64,000 nucleotides of DNA from Aralia elata (taxonomy: Eukaryota; Streptophyta; Magnoliopsida; Apiales; Araliaceae), in assembly GCA_034770075.1 (NCBI GenBank), contig JAVJAP010000103.1, positions 248,001 through 312,000 on the forward strand, read 5' to 3'. Made by a program: the position numbers and the translations under genes. Numbering within the stretch: position 1 is the first letter of the stretch; the number at the start of each line of letters is the position of its first letter. This document shows positions 23,888 to 36,728 of this stretch, piece by piece. The notes beneath the pieces are model-generated. The model did not search any database, had not been told where the DNA came from, and worked only from the letters and a program-made list of their open reading frames with translations.

Positions 23888-26800
23888 TGTGGCGCCCCCA
23901 AATTCGAGTACCTTGAAACTCAGATCTGGTATGTCACGATACATCCTCTTCATACCAATTCTATAACTAATGCGGAAAATATAAACATAAATTATTTATT
24001 TCAGAGTATTCTACAATATTTCTCAAGGTCTACAACCTTTATCTTGATACATTCCTTTAATAACGTACATAAGGTTTACATAAGTAACTTACATCCAAAT
24101 AACTTAATAGTTAACGTGCATATCAACCTAATCTGGTCCTTTGCATCTACCTCTGTCTTTTCTCGAACATTCGTATTAATCTGAAATTTGTTATCATGAT
24201 ATAGCAAGGGTGAGCAACTACTTTGCTCAGCAAGTTTACATACAAAGAACATATATTATGATTGAAGGAAAGAATAAGCTTTAGGTGTCAATAATGACCA
24301 TGGACCAATTTAACTGAACCTTAAGGTAATGAAGGTGATCAACCTTTCATACCTGATGAACATATGCAACATGCACTAAGTGCGAATCAATAATCATAGA
24401 TGTGGAATAATCAACAATAATTATCCACTAACATGCTTGAAAGATAATAACTCGAGTTTGAGTTAGGAACTTGCTCAATGTAAAAGTTGAGTAAGATGGA
24501 ACTTGCCTTGATTGGAGATTACCGCTAAAATTTAACTTAACTTCTCTCCACAAATCCTACACACTTGTATTTACATGCACACACATTTAAATAATTAAAT
24601 ATGTCGCAGAACATGCATTTATATTCATTATCCATAAATATTAATTAACAAAAATTAATATTATTTATACTTCATTCAAAACCAATCTTAATTCCTTTAG
24701 AAACTTTATTAATAAATAATAAGAGTCTCACACATTTTAAGATGTAAATAATTAACATCTAGAAGCTTAAACCATTTATATTCCATTTCAGAAATATCTT
24801 TTAACTTTGCTCTCAAATTCGGAGTTTAAACAGCTAATACATGTCTTTTATAGGAAAATACAATTTACTATATTATTGCCTTAATTTAAATAATTGTTAT
24901 ATTAGCTTATCCTAGCTTATTTTATAATTCACGATGTTCGGGTTTTATATCTCGGCATAATGTACTTAACTATATACACCCCGGTATATTTCTCTTTTAG
25001 CCTCGTTTATAGATTAGACTTTAATTATAAAGTCTCGTGATGCTCATGTGTCATAACTTAAGACATCTTAAATCATTCCTTAATTAAAATTTATTACGCT
25101 TGTCTCATATAGTTCGGGACAACGTAGCTTAACATTGGCCAACTACTCGGCTTTTGGAAACTAACACACTTTGTTTTACATTACAATACTATTCACTTTA
25201 GGTCGTTCGCATTTTATAAATTAAACAACGTATCTAAACTTTTTAGATTCTATGTTACAGGTCTAATCCAGACAGTTAAGACTGTCTGCTTTAGAACAAA
25301 TTTCATTTTGATTATCTATCCGGACAGTTAAGACTGTCTGCTTTAGGCCAAGTTCTTCTTCAGTTAATATCCAGACAGGTAAGACCTGTCTAATTACTAA
25401 CAAAATCTAATGCGAGTTATCATCACCCAATCCAGACAGCTTTAGCCCGTCTACTTCAGGTGTTTGCTTTAGACAAAAATTTCGTTCCCAATCGGACAGG
25501 TCAACTCGTCCGCTTTTAGGTGTCTATATTAGAACAAAACTCACTGCATAAGAACTAGCAACTGGGTTGTTTGACAGTTTTCTCGGGCCTACTTTACGTC
25601 TTTATAACTTACTCGTTTCTTATCGAAATAAGTCCATTCTTGAGCCTACGGTTTCCTTATATTACAGACTACAAAACCTATAGAAAATAACCCATTTTCA
25701 TAAGCTTTAACTACCTGAAAAACTGACTCTAAAGTCAGGGTACCAACTGATTTTTCAACTTTTAACTAGTTTCACAAAAACAATTCGCCATGACTTCATT
25801 ACTTAAGCTTTTTCCTCCATTCCAATTGAGTGATGTTCATAACTCATAATAGTATAACATAACACCCCAGAACCAAAATTTTCAGATTCAGAACATCACA
25901 ACAAAAAGTCCCAAATCAATTCATTAACAGTCCACTAATTTAAATTTCATCCTTTTCGCATAGGTTTTGATTTTTAATCATTTTGTTAATTAAACACGAT
26001 ACTTAAGGCGAGTTAATAAGATTTACTCCTTCATATCTACCTTATAACTTCAAGATCCACCATTATCTTCATATATCATCAACCACCAACAACTATCAAT
26101 CTCAAAGAAATAAAATCAAAGAGATTAACAAAATAAATAAATTAGCGTTATTACCTTTTGTTGTTCTTGTTCTTGTTCTTCTTTCTTAATCTTGGTGAAC
26201 CTTGATATTGCTATCTTTTTCCTTCTCCAATCCGTGCCTTTTCTCTTTGTTTCTCTTCTCTCTCTTACTTTCTCTTTCTTTCTCTAACACTAGCCAAAAA
26301 GGAAATGAAAAAAATGATACTTGCTTTATTACCATACTTGGTTACTAAGTAAATGACTTCCTTCTTTTTTTTCCACCCATGTAGTGGGCGGGTACATCCC
26401 CCCTTTCCCTTCCTTGTTGCATCAATTATGACATGTGTTAAATAACCAACACATGACATATGTCCCCCTATTAATTAGCTAACATGTGTTTAGGATGAGA
26501 GGAAGACACCTTGCAAGCTTGGTGGCTACTTGTAAGCTTCACAAAAAAAATTTTTCTCTATATGTTCGGCCACTTAAGGGTTTCTATCCCATCTTGATTG
26601 ATTTTTTTCCTACTAATCTACTTGCTAAATGACCATAAGGCCCCTCCTTGTTTGGACTTTTAATAAAATTAACACTTTGGCTAGTAAATTAACTAGCCCA
26701 TTTTTAATTTAATTTATTTGTTTCTTAAATAACATAATAGTTGCATTGGATAATTTAAAATCACCCAATAATTAGCAACTAAATTTTTAACTCTGAAGTT

Positions 26801-27188
26801 ACCCATTCATCCTCTTTAAAATGTTTTACCTATATGGAAAAATATAATTTATATAACTCATCTTTGATATATAAATTATATAGAACATGTCATATCATAC
26901 ATGAATTACATATTTACAAAATAAATATATTAGACATAATCTTCTTATGAAAATACAATTATTTTCATACCCAAGATATCATAATAAATATAATATCCTT
27001 ACCTCATTAACGTAAATTCAATTAAAAATTTATTGACTTTCTTAATATATTAAATAAATATATTATCCTTTATTCCCTAAAATAATTCATATAAGAATTT
27101 ATTCCAATATCCTTGGGTAAAGTATATATATAAATATTATATATACTTAAACTACCCCGTACAAATCCTTATGCAAGTTGTTCATAAC
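23888..27188 (-). mobile_element. Tekay-like gypsy LTR, reverse, outer end missing
   Basis: Plus strand opens TGTGGCGCCCCCAAATTCGAG, the reverse complement of the ends of the LTRs at 34408 and 41336. It contains the reversed GCATTAGTT block (near 23970), the hairpin GAGCAA-N5-TTGCTC (24212-24228), five dyad repeats (25269-25519), a pyrimidine-rich reversed leader (26160-26290) and a possible donor near 26153. By eye, 27060-27188 corresponds to about 550 bp inside the LARD LTR, so the first part of this LTR is absent, probably displaced beyond the window by the element starting at 27189. ATAAC (27184-27188) would be the TSD. Confidence 0.75.
25269..25519. repeat. Five 26-27 nt hairpin repeats in a gypsy LTR
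   Basis: Copies at 25269-25294, 25321-25346, 25372-25397, 25433-25459 and 25493-25519, spaced 51-61 bp. The first is a clean dyad, CAGACAGT and ACTGTCTG around TAAG, followed by CTTTAG. Others change both arms (ACAGGT with ACCTGT in the third). The fourth ends CCCGTCTACTTCAG, close to the copia repeat at 18719-18744. Confidence 0.85.
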
Positions 27189-28817
27189 TGTAACGAATGC
27201 GATTTTTGTGGATAAATAAAAATATTTATTGGGTTATATAAATATTTTTGTTAATTTATTTATTGAGTAAAATAAATAATTTATAAAGTTATTGTGGAAT
27301 AGTTCATGTTAAGTGTAATTATGTTAAATGTTATTTAAATGTGATTTTATGTGATTATTCTAATTTAATTTAATAATTAAATTAGATGATTAAATGATTT
27401 ATTTGAATAAAGAATTTATTTGAATAAGATAATTTATTTGGTGTTATTGTTATTGGTCAACTAGAAATTGTTAATTAAGTTAGTAAGGTTTAATTGAATT
27501 TATTTAATAATAAGTTTAATTAAATTAAAAGTGTGACAATTAAAACTATATAGTATAATGAGTTATTAAAATAAATGGAAAAGAGTTTTATTTTAGTTAA
27601 ACCAAACAAGGCCTTGTGACCCTTGGTTGGTAAAAATAAATTATTTTGTAATTGAGTTTACCAAACAAGGCCTAACTCTTGGTTTCTACAACTGACTAAT
27701 TAAAAACTAAGTACGTTAAAAAACTAAAAGTTGTCAGTTGTTTTCTAAAGCTTAAAGAAGAAAGAGCAGAGCTTTGAGAGTTTAAAGAAAATTGAGAGTT
27801 TGAGAGTTTTGTGAATTGAGAAGGAGAAGGAAGAGAATTGCTAAGCTAAAGAAATCATCTTGTATAGCTTAAAGGTATAATCCTTTTTAAAAGTTCTTCA
27901 CTGTATTCTTATTATTTTACTTTACTGTATGTGAATTCATATGCTAAATACATGAATTACTTGGTTGTAATTGATAGTAAGCATGTATTGCTGATTATGT
28001 GAAGCTTATAAACCAATTTGTGGGAATTAATCTATGAAAGCATGATTTTAAATAGAGTTTTTGGTTTTACAGAGTTTCACTTTCATGTATGGCATATATG
28101 TATGAAAATTGATGTTCAATTTGATTATTAATTTGTAAATTGACTTTTGATTGTGTTAATATGATGAAAAATGAAAAGAATGCAAGTAGAATAGATTAAA
28201 ATAGTTTAGAGATGAATTCACAGTGTTTGATTTCATTAAAATGACCAAAACATGATTACTTTGTTCAAACAGTGAATTTTTGAATTTTAATTGGTTGATT
28301 ATGCGTTTATAATAGTTAGAATTGTTAGAAACATGATGGGTAATTGTTTTACATCATGTTTGACATCTGGGTATGTCTATTTTATGTATCGGATGATAGA
28401 ATTTGGAAAATTTGGTCTGAAATTGTACTGGTTCGCGAACTGTAGAAGGTGACAGTTGAGTCTACCACCCCGGCGGTAGAAATGAACTGGAATTCTCGCC
28501 CCGACGGTTTAGTCGCCCCGGCGGCATAATTGAACTAGATTCCTCGCCCCGGCGGTAGCCTCGCCCCGGCGACGATTTTGTTAAGAAATCCACCGCCCCG
28601 GCAGTGGAACAGTAACTGAAAATTTTTATTTGTTTTGTGATCGTGTAATGTTACTACGTGCATGTTTAGAACCTATAATAAGGTATTAAGTGACTAATGA
28701 GATACCACGATGGTTGTTAAGCAAGTACTTGTTGATTATCGAATGACAATCGAGATGTTACAATGAAATAGGATAAGAACGAATCTTAAAGTGTATATAA
28801 TTTTCTAACTAATTATT
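27189..28817 (+). mobile_element. Host Tekay-like LTR, segment 1 of 3
   Basis: Starts TGTAACGAATGCG. Includes a purine-rich leader (27760-27850) and possible splice donor AAAGGTATAATCC (27875), then a GC-rich cassette at 28462-28600 with repeated CGCCCCGGCGG. It is broken after TTATT (28813-28817) by the Athila-type element and resumes at 46387. Removing all insertions gives an LTR of about 2.75 kb ending at 62844. Confidence 0.8.
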
Positions 28818-29785
28818 TGATGGGTGTGTTTTATATACACAAATTAGGTACATTTGAGCTTGATAATTTGTAAATCCTAAGTCATTTCGTTTGGTTTTTA
28901 TATATTTTTATCATATTTTTGTAACATGTTATTTTGTATTTCGTTTATGTGTTTTGTATTGCTTTTATGTGTTTTTACTTAGTTTTGTAGGAAGTGGAAT
29001 AAGAGATCAATGCTCATGGATGCCTAATTTGCCATTTTGAGCCAAACTTTGGCACTGTAGCCGCTTGTTTCCAAATTTCACCCATGATCCAATCCGAATC
29101 TCTCAAAACTCAAAGAACGAAAGTTGTAGATATTAATCTCAGATTTCTGGAGCATCCGGAATCATCCAATTTGAAGTTAGTATGAGAGAGTTATGGCCAT
29201 TTTACCATCGGATTTGGCATGAATTTTACACAGCAGTTGCTTCGCACTCAATTTGAGCCTTTCTCCGGACATGTTCTCATCAAGATCCAGTTATGAAAGT
29301 TGTAGAGCTCTTTCTCAGCTTTCCATAGCCTATTTACACGCCTTAATCCGAGTTCAGGCGAAGAAGTTATGGTCATTTTACTAACAGAGGTCAAAGCTGA
29401 GTCGGGATACAGGCCACCTGGCGCGGGCGCGCGGAAATGGGTGCGGGCGCACGGCGCCTGGCACCAGGCAGCCAGCGCGCGCGCGCGCGCCATGGGCGTG
29501 CCATGGGCGTGTGGCATGGCCAGGGGGCGGCGTGCGGGCGCACCAGGCGGCGTGCGGGCGCATCTGGGCGTGCTGAGTGCGATCTTTTGAGCTCCTAGTG
29601 CGATTCCAGCTCACTTTTTGACCCAAAATATGATGTTTGGCTAGGGTTTTCATAGAGGCACTATATAATATCTCATTGGGGCTTCATATTTCATAACTAG
29701 AGATTGGGAGGCTACACTAAAACACCAATTTGAGAGCAAAAGTGCTGCAATACAAGGAAAAACTCAGCACAAGCCAAAGAACCAA
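28818..29785 (+). mobile_element. Athila-type 5' LTR, segment 1 of 2
   Basis: Begins TGATGGGTGTGTTTTATATAC, identical to the 3' LTR start at 44941. 29022-29671 (650 bp) is present here but absent from the 3' LTR. It contains the AAAGTTGTAGA and GAGTTATGG block and a GC-rich stretch (29418-29572) with a (GC)n run near 29473. The LARD element interrupts the LTR after ACCAA (29781-29785); the LTR resumes at 41342. GC-rich open frames on both strands at 29248-29653 are composition artefacts. Confidence 0.92.
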
Positions 29786-32700
29786 TGTGACGACCCGAAA
29801 ATTTATAAGATTTATTAATAAAATCTTATATGATTAATAAAGGTTAAAGAATAAAACCTAGATTGGAAATAGAGGAATAATTAAAATTTTCGAGAAGAAC
29901 CTATATGGTTTAATATTTGATAGAATGTAACGTTTCAAATTTTTTGAAATATACTAAATTAAGAATTTAAATAAATAAAATTCTTATGAAATGATATGTT
30001 ATATGATGGTGTGTTGCATACGTGAATACGAACTATGCAATATGTGACTTTTATACTTAATAAATATATTATTATTATATATTTATTATATGTAAATAAG
30101 TTATAGGGACAATTTATTTAAAGAAAAGGAGATGGGTAAAATTAATCCCTCGGTGTAAGTTAAATAATCTATAAATTATTTTAAATTGGTGGCATTAAAT
30201 ATACTTAAGGTATAACCACCATTTTATTAAAGAAATCATGTATTACGTTATTGGATATAATGTATGTACGTTTTTAATGTAGTAAGTATATTATTATATT
30301 TATTACAATTAAATTGTTGGGAACAATTTATAGAAGGGAGAAAGAAATAGTTAGTTTAAGTATACATAAATATTGTATACTTTAAATAAAGGATATTAGA
30401 ATAAATTCTATCATTGAATTATTTTAATAAAGAGGGGATATTACTTTATTTGTAATATCTTATTTATTGAACAAATTTTCATTTGTAAGGAAATATGAAT
30501 GAATATGTGTTATGTGAAATAAATAAGTTAGTAAGCAAAGAAATGAAAAGGAAAGCTAGGTAACATATTTATAAATATTATAAATATGAGAAGCTTAGAA
30601 ATTTAAGTGATTAATTTAATAGTCCAACTAATAAATAAATATTAGTGGACTAATCCAATTGGTTAAGTAACCAAGCCCACTCATTTAATTGATTATGGAC
30701 TTGGGTAATTAATATGTAGACTTACTAACTTAGCCTAATTGGAATGTTTAGCAAAAGATTTAATAAACTAGTAGCCAAGTGATGGTCTAATAATGATTAA
30801 CTACTAGTGGCCCAAATTATTCTTAAATGAAAGTCCAATTAATGGCACATTTGGTGTAAACTTTTTAGTAAGTTAATTATTCTAATAATGAAAGAGAATT
30901 AAAGAAAGTTTGGTAGCCTAATATTATAAATTAGGCATAAGAATTAAATAACCTTAAGGGTTATGGTATGGGAGAATGATAGTATTTAAAATATATACTA
31001 ATCCTAAGAGATTTATTTTATATATCTCAACTAATTAATTTCATAACCTAATTAAAGTAAGACTAATTGGGTTAAGAATTAAATGTACATGAGTAAGGAT
31101 TTAAATTATAAATGAGGAAAATGGAAACCCTAATTAAATAATTAGGGTAGAATAAAAATAAAAGTATTGGACTATGCTAATACATGGCCCAAAACAATTT
31201 AATTGAAAAGCCCAAATGAATTAATATGGAAGCCCAAACTTGACCCAACTTAAAAGGGGCATGGAGGTCATTTGTTAAACTAATAAAGCAATAAATCAAA
31301 AATGAAAAAAAAAAAGAGGCAAGGTGGGCGGCTAGGAAGAGAAAAGAGGGAGTATTAGGCATGTGATCTCTTATCCAATTTATGCCATGTGTCCCTTTAT
31401 TAGTGGGTCACCATATTTTGTCCAAGATTTTCTAGTATGCTTTAGATAGGATAAGATAAGATAAGATATGAGAAAATTTGCAAGATAAGAGAGAGAAGTG
31501 TTGGGAGATATTTCATAGATATACATAATATATCTATATACATTTACAAACAAACAAAACTCATCTTATTTTCTCTCTCATCTCTCATTTTTCCCATTTA
31601 TCTAAACAAAAAGGAAAACTAAAGAGAGAGAAAAAGGAAAGGGGGCTGCCGAAGAGAGAGAGGGGTAGCCATGGGAGAAGAAGAAGAAGAAGAAAGAACC
31701 AAGAAGGAAGAAGGTATAAAAACCTTAAACCCTAACTCTAAGTTATGTAATTTTATTTTGATTACTTTCAATCAAAACTTGGATCTTTGATATTAAACAT
31801 AAAAGCTCTTGATCTATATGTGAATAAGTGTATTATATGTAGATCTTGCATGTTGGGTGTTGATTTGTTCAAAAGAAAAGAAAAGAAAACTTGTAGGTTT
31901 TAAAAAGGGTTAGAAAACCCTAGCTTTCGCTCACTTTGTATGAGTACTACTTGAAATCTATAAACTCTTTTTGCGATCCGTCAAAGAGTGGTACTAGATA
32001 TGTAAGTTAAGTATTAAACCCAAGTGGTAGAAGTCAAAAATAATATGTACAAAATTCGTGGGGATTGTTTTGGTAAAAACAGTCCAGGTTTTTCAAAAGA
32101 AAAAATGGGCTACTACAGGGCAGTCCCATCCAGGGGTATTTTCGTCCAATATTTTTGCTCTAAAAATTCCGGAAATATTTGGGGTGATAATATGATAAGT
32201 TATATGAGTCGTGTAAAAATTTGAGAATTTTTGGCCTTATAGAATGAAAGTTATGGATTTTATGGCGAAGGACTCCAAACCTACAAATGGAACAAAACCC
32301 GCTGTCTACTGTGCTCCGAGCACTGTTTTGACACTTTAGCAAGAGAAATAAATTCACGGATTTTTACCACTGAAAATATAGGAAGTTATGTAGCTCTTGG
32401 CCAAAAATCGCCGCATTCCGACTTGTAACCAAGAATCTACGGCTAAAATAAAAACGTAGAGTTTTTCGACGAAAACGGCTAAAATTAGAGTTCTATAACT
32501 CCGATAGCCACGAAATTTTAACTGGAACCTCGTGTTAATATGTATAAGATGCTATCAAAAATTTGGCGTCATCGGAGTTGTGCAAGATAGTGATCATTTT
32601 TCTTAGTTTCGAAAGTTAAAACGGACGTTTGAAAATTGTTAAAGTAAATTGAAAACTTTCATAAGGAAAGTATTTTTGTGTATGGAATATATGTACATAT

Positions 32701-34408
32701 GTGTGGCAAGATTTGAAGAAAATAAAAATTGATTTTTAAAAGAGGTTAAGTTATTTTAAGAATGCAGCTTCCAATACGGTTTGCTGTATTCCTATTCGGC
32801 TTGCTGAATTGATGAAAACAGTATGCTAAATTAGTGAATATGGTATGCTGAATTAGTGAAGATGGTATGCTGAATTAGTGAATATGGTATGCTGAATTAG
32901 TGAATATGGTATGCTGAATTAATATGTTTGAATAATCCAGGTTGCTGGAATAGATCTTCGACTTAATGAATTAAAGAGAAGTTATGTAAAGACATGATTT
33001 GAAAGTTATTTAATTAACTTTAGTGAAGATAATACATTGTTATAATGTAACTTCAGACTGAGACTACTTAACCGGACGTTAAGTGTCAATGAAACGTAAA
33101 TTATAAAAGAAATATTATACGATTGTTAACTTAATTATGGTTAACTAATGTAATACATCTAATACGATGTAACGATGACCACGATAACTTAACCGAACGT
33201 TACGTATCGATCAAAGACTGATATAAAGGGACATGATATAAAGGGGTTATATAATTAACCTTAATCAATTATAGGGAATGAGAGACTCTCAATATAGAGT
33301 CATGACAAGCTTTAAACAGTTAACCGACTGTTAAGTGCCGACTAAAATAGAATGTAATGAGACGTGAAAGGAAGTTTAACACGAATAAGTTGAATGGACA
33401 ATATTAAGTCCTAGAAAGCTTTACACACTTAAAGAATTATTAAGTGTCGATTAAAAAGAATGGTTAAAAGAAGTATAGAGTATAGTTAGCATAAACAATA
33501 GTTAAGGATTGTTACGTGGCTAATTGTTGTGTCCTTGTACACCTAAATTGTGTAGGATACTGGAAGGATGAGCTACCATAGCTTTGCGTGGAGTGCTTTA
33601 AGGGAAGTTTTTCAGTAACTTGCTCCTATGTGTTAATATGTATAGATTTATGCATAAGACAATGAATGAGAACTGTTGTTCTAAGTAATCAAGTTGATGT
33701 TAATTGCTATGTGATGCGAATATGCTATGTGAAGCATGAAATGTGGATGCATATTGAATTGCACATCATGAAAGTATGAAACATAAGTAGATGCATGACA
33801 TGAGATTTATTATGTATGCATAAAATGCATGTATGTATGCTGTGTGAAGCATGAAAGGTGTAGACTGTTAGACTTGCTGAGCCGTAGTGCTCAACCATGC
33901 AAACAATTTTGCAGATAAACATGGAATTAGCAGACGGTCAAGGTATTGAAGATTTAAACACAGTACGATTATAAGGCGCGTTATTTTAGTAAATGGCACA
34001 GGGCCAATGTCATTGATTGATATGTATAATAAGTGAGTTATCTGAGTTTTATATATATACTCCTTAAGTCAAGGTTGAATTTATGTATTCATTTAATTAT
34101 GAGTTGTAGCTTTACAATGATCTTGTAAAGGTAAGCGATTTTAGGTTTCAAATTCGAGAACCGAATGAAGTTTTAAATAATTAAGTTCTAATATCTATAT
34201 TGATATTTATTGTATGAACATGAAGATTAAAGATGAATCGCAATTTAGATTTAATATATGTAAGTTAAGGTTAAAGACCTTGGGTTATGTAGCAGAATTT
34301 ATTGTATAAACAATTTATGTTTATATCTTCCGCATTAGTTGTAAAGATGATGTATCGTGACGTACCGGATCCGGGTTTGAAAGTAGACCGGGATTCGGGG
34401 GCGCCACA
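29786..34408 (+). mobile_element. LARD-like element, 5' LTR
   Basis: 4623 bp, TGTGACGACCCG ... GGGGGCGCCACA. Nearly identical to the LTR at 36729-41336; I saw about 20-25 substitutions, roughly 0.5%, so insertion was recent. It carries repeated GATAAG (31446-31470), a purine-rich leader (31600-31713) with donor-like AAGGTATAAA (31714), a minisatellite (about 32821-32930), the GAGC/GCTC hairpin (33879-33892) followed by TTTTGCAG, and the CCGCATTAGTT end block. No real coding sequence; the 65-66 residue frames occur identically in both LTRs. Confidence 0.95.
32821..32930 (+). repeat. 22-bp minisatellite in the 5' LARD LTR
   Basis: Unit TTAGTGAATATGGTATGCTGAA, four near-identical copies after one diverged copy. 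The same place in the 3' LTR (39770-39850) has two copies plus a variant with CCAGTTTGCTGG. A length difference between otherwise near-identical LTRs. Confidence 0.9.
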
Positions 34409-34411
34409 GGT

Positions 34412-34423
34412 TGGTATCAGAGC
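34412..34423 (+). other. Primer-binding site, tRNA-iMet type
   Basis: TGGTATCAGAGC exactly complements the 3' end of plant initiator tRNA-Met, three bases after the 5' LTR. Confidence 0.95.
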
Positions 34424-36713
34424 TGTAGGTTATAAACCTTAGGTAGGGGTACCTTAGGCTATAACCGCAGAGATAAGGATGAGGAATAAACTCAAATAGA
34501 GTTTAAGTGCTAAGAAATGAATTTTGGAAATTCATTATTGAGTAAAGAAGATGATAAATAAGATTCAAAGGAGAATCTTGTCAAGTTATAAAGAAAAGAA
34601 TCTGGAGTTACCTGACTCCAGTAGTATGCATTGAAAAGTGATAATAAATAGACGATGTCTATAAGATTAGAAGAAGATTCCAAGAAGAATCTTGGTAAAA
34701 GCTTAAGGATCAGGGAACACCTGATTTGAATAATCATAAAAGAATATGATTGGATGAGGATAAGAAGATCGTACCAATGAAACGATCATTGAATAAGAAA
34801 GAATCGTAATATAACACGATTACAGAATAAGATCACAACGTGATCAGATTACATTGTTGAATAACATATGACATGTTAAGAAGTTATAGCCTGATGCTAT
34901 AAAGAGAATGTACTATGAAATTATACATTGTAAACTCAGGAAAGAGTGGTAAATGCTAAGATACAGATTAAAGAAAATTTGTATTGAGAAAAGTGAAAGC
35001 TAGAATTATGTGGGTTTTCAATTGAGGACTCATGTTAGTGGCTGAGTTGTACAATTCCTGGTATGGGACGGGAATTTGTGCGTGGATTGAAGACCGCTTA
35101 GCTTCCTATATTAATATAGTGGTTGAGTCGAACAAGTCCTGGTATGGGACAGGATTTGTTCATAGTTTAACAACCGCTCAGTTTCCTATATTGATTAGTG
35201 GTCGAGTTGGTTCGACAACCACTTAGCTTCCTATATTGATAATCATTGAAATATTGGTGTCGCGCTATCGATATACATATGACGAGAAGGTGATTCTTTT
35301 CTCATATTTATATTTGATAGTTAGAAAATATTAAGATTAGGTGCGAGTTCTTTAAACTCATACGTATGGTAAGTTCGTGACTCATAATCGTATGGTGGAA
35401 CCCCTCAGCGAATGGACGATTTTGGTCTGACTAGGATAAGTTCCTCAACCCATATGATTGTGGTAAGTTCCTGAACTCCTAACGTGTGGTATGTTTGATG
35501 AACTGTACTGGAGTATAGAAAGGTTGTGGATGAAGAATTAAGTTTTAAGGATGATAGAAATAGATAGACTTATTAAGCAATGGATCATTAGAAGAATTGA
35601 AGTTGATGATGGAAGCATAGGTATTCCAAATCTTCTAGCTATGCTAGACTTCGAAATTTTTGACATCAAGCTAAATTCGCACTGAAGTGCCTTTACAAAT
35701 ACAAATGAATTTTGTTATCAGCAATGTATGGTGACAAGAGTGTGGATGTGGGTCGAGCCAATAACACACCGTTACCTGTTGCGGCATGATAATACCAAAA
35801 ATGATTTTCAATTGTTTTGAGCTGTTTAAAGAAGAGTCTATGCTAATTGTTTCGGCTAGACAAATATGATTTAAAATATCAAAATGTATTTTAAATAGTC
35901 ATCAATGCATCATGGAACCTGGTGTAGAATGACAGATGATGGAGTCATCAATGCAGATTAACCTAGTGCTGGATGTGATCTAAGGATCGTCAGCCCATTA
36001 TGGTATGATGTAGTATGACAAAGTCACAAAATGACGGAATCCTCAACGGACTGTAAATACAGTGCGGTATCATGACGTCATAAAATGATTTTCAGAATTT
36101 TGAACCAATTAAAGAAAAGTCAATGCCAATTTAAGTGGCTAGACAAATGTTTCGATTAATGTTCAAATTATTGGTATATGTCTAAGCTAATTGATTCAGC
36201 TAGACAAATGTTTATGAAAATTCAAGTAATCTCTTTGAGAATTTATCCCGAACCAAATTGTTTTGGTGCGGACTCTTATGCTAAGTCTGAGGTGAACAAC
36301 CCCGAAAAAGGGGGATATACCGGTTGGATAATATATTCCAATCTTTGAACGCATATAATCGTTCTGAGAACTAAGGTACAATAGATTAAATACCTAACGT
36401 ACCCGACTGGGTAGTTTACCTTCTTCGTGATTGTAAACATACCTGGTAAATTACCGTTTTGCGGTGTGACTACCGTTAAAACTATGTGTTCATGGTCTAT
36501 ACGACCCCTCAGCATGATATGAAAAGTTATTTTAACTCCTTAAAGAGAGGTTATGGTAACTAGTGATTATGGAAAAGATCCTCATAGAAGGAAATAGTAT
36601 GTACTTATTAAATTGAGAATGTAATTAGATGTGATCAGATAAAGGTTAAGTTGAAAACCTTGTTTTAATGAATATACTTTTAGTATAATAGTGATTTCGG
36701 GGACGAAATCCTT

Positions 36714-36728
36714 ATAAGGGGGGAAGAA
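36714..36728 (+). other. Polypurine tract of the LARD-like element
   Basis: AAGGGGGGAAGAA immediately before the 3' LTR at 36729. The preceding GGGGACGAAATCCTTAT matches the equivalent place in the Tekay element (58700-58730). Confidence 0.85.

Larger units (their letters stand above)
34409..36728 (+). mobile_element. LARD-like element, non-coding internal region
   Basis: Only 2320 bp. It has a PBS at the left and a PPT at the right but no gag, protease, RT or integrase similarity in any frame; the longest frames are under 80 residues. 35030-35240 has two to three copies of a TCCTGGTATGGGAC unit. 35340-35480 repeats GGTAAGTTC. 35850-36520 resembles an LTR portion of the Tekay elements (CTAGACAAATG three times, then GGTGCGGACTC, GAACAACCCC and CATGGTCTA...CCTCAGCA). 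It must depend on enzymes made elsewhere. Confidence 0.85.

Noticed and set aside
25269..25519. Regularly spaced dyads as a CRISPR-like array
   Set aside because: Plant nuclear context, diverged repeats, unequal spacers and no cas genes; these are LTR mini-repeats.
29248..29653. Overlapping GC-rich open frames on both strands
   Set aside because: They overlap each other inside a GC-rich LTR cassette with low-complexity Ala/Arg/His translations. Stop codons are simply rare in such composition.
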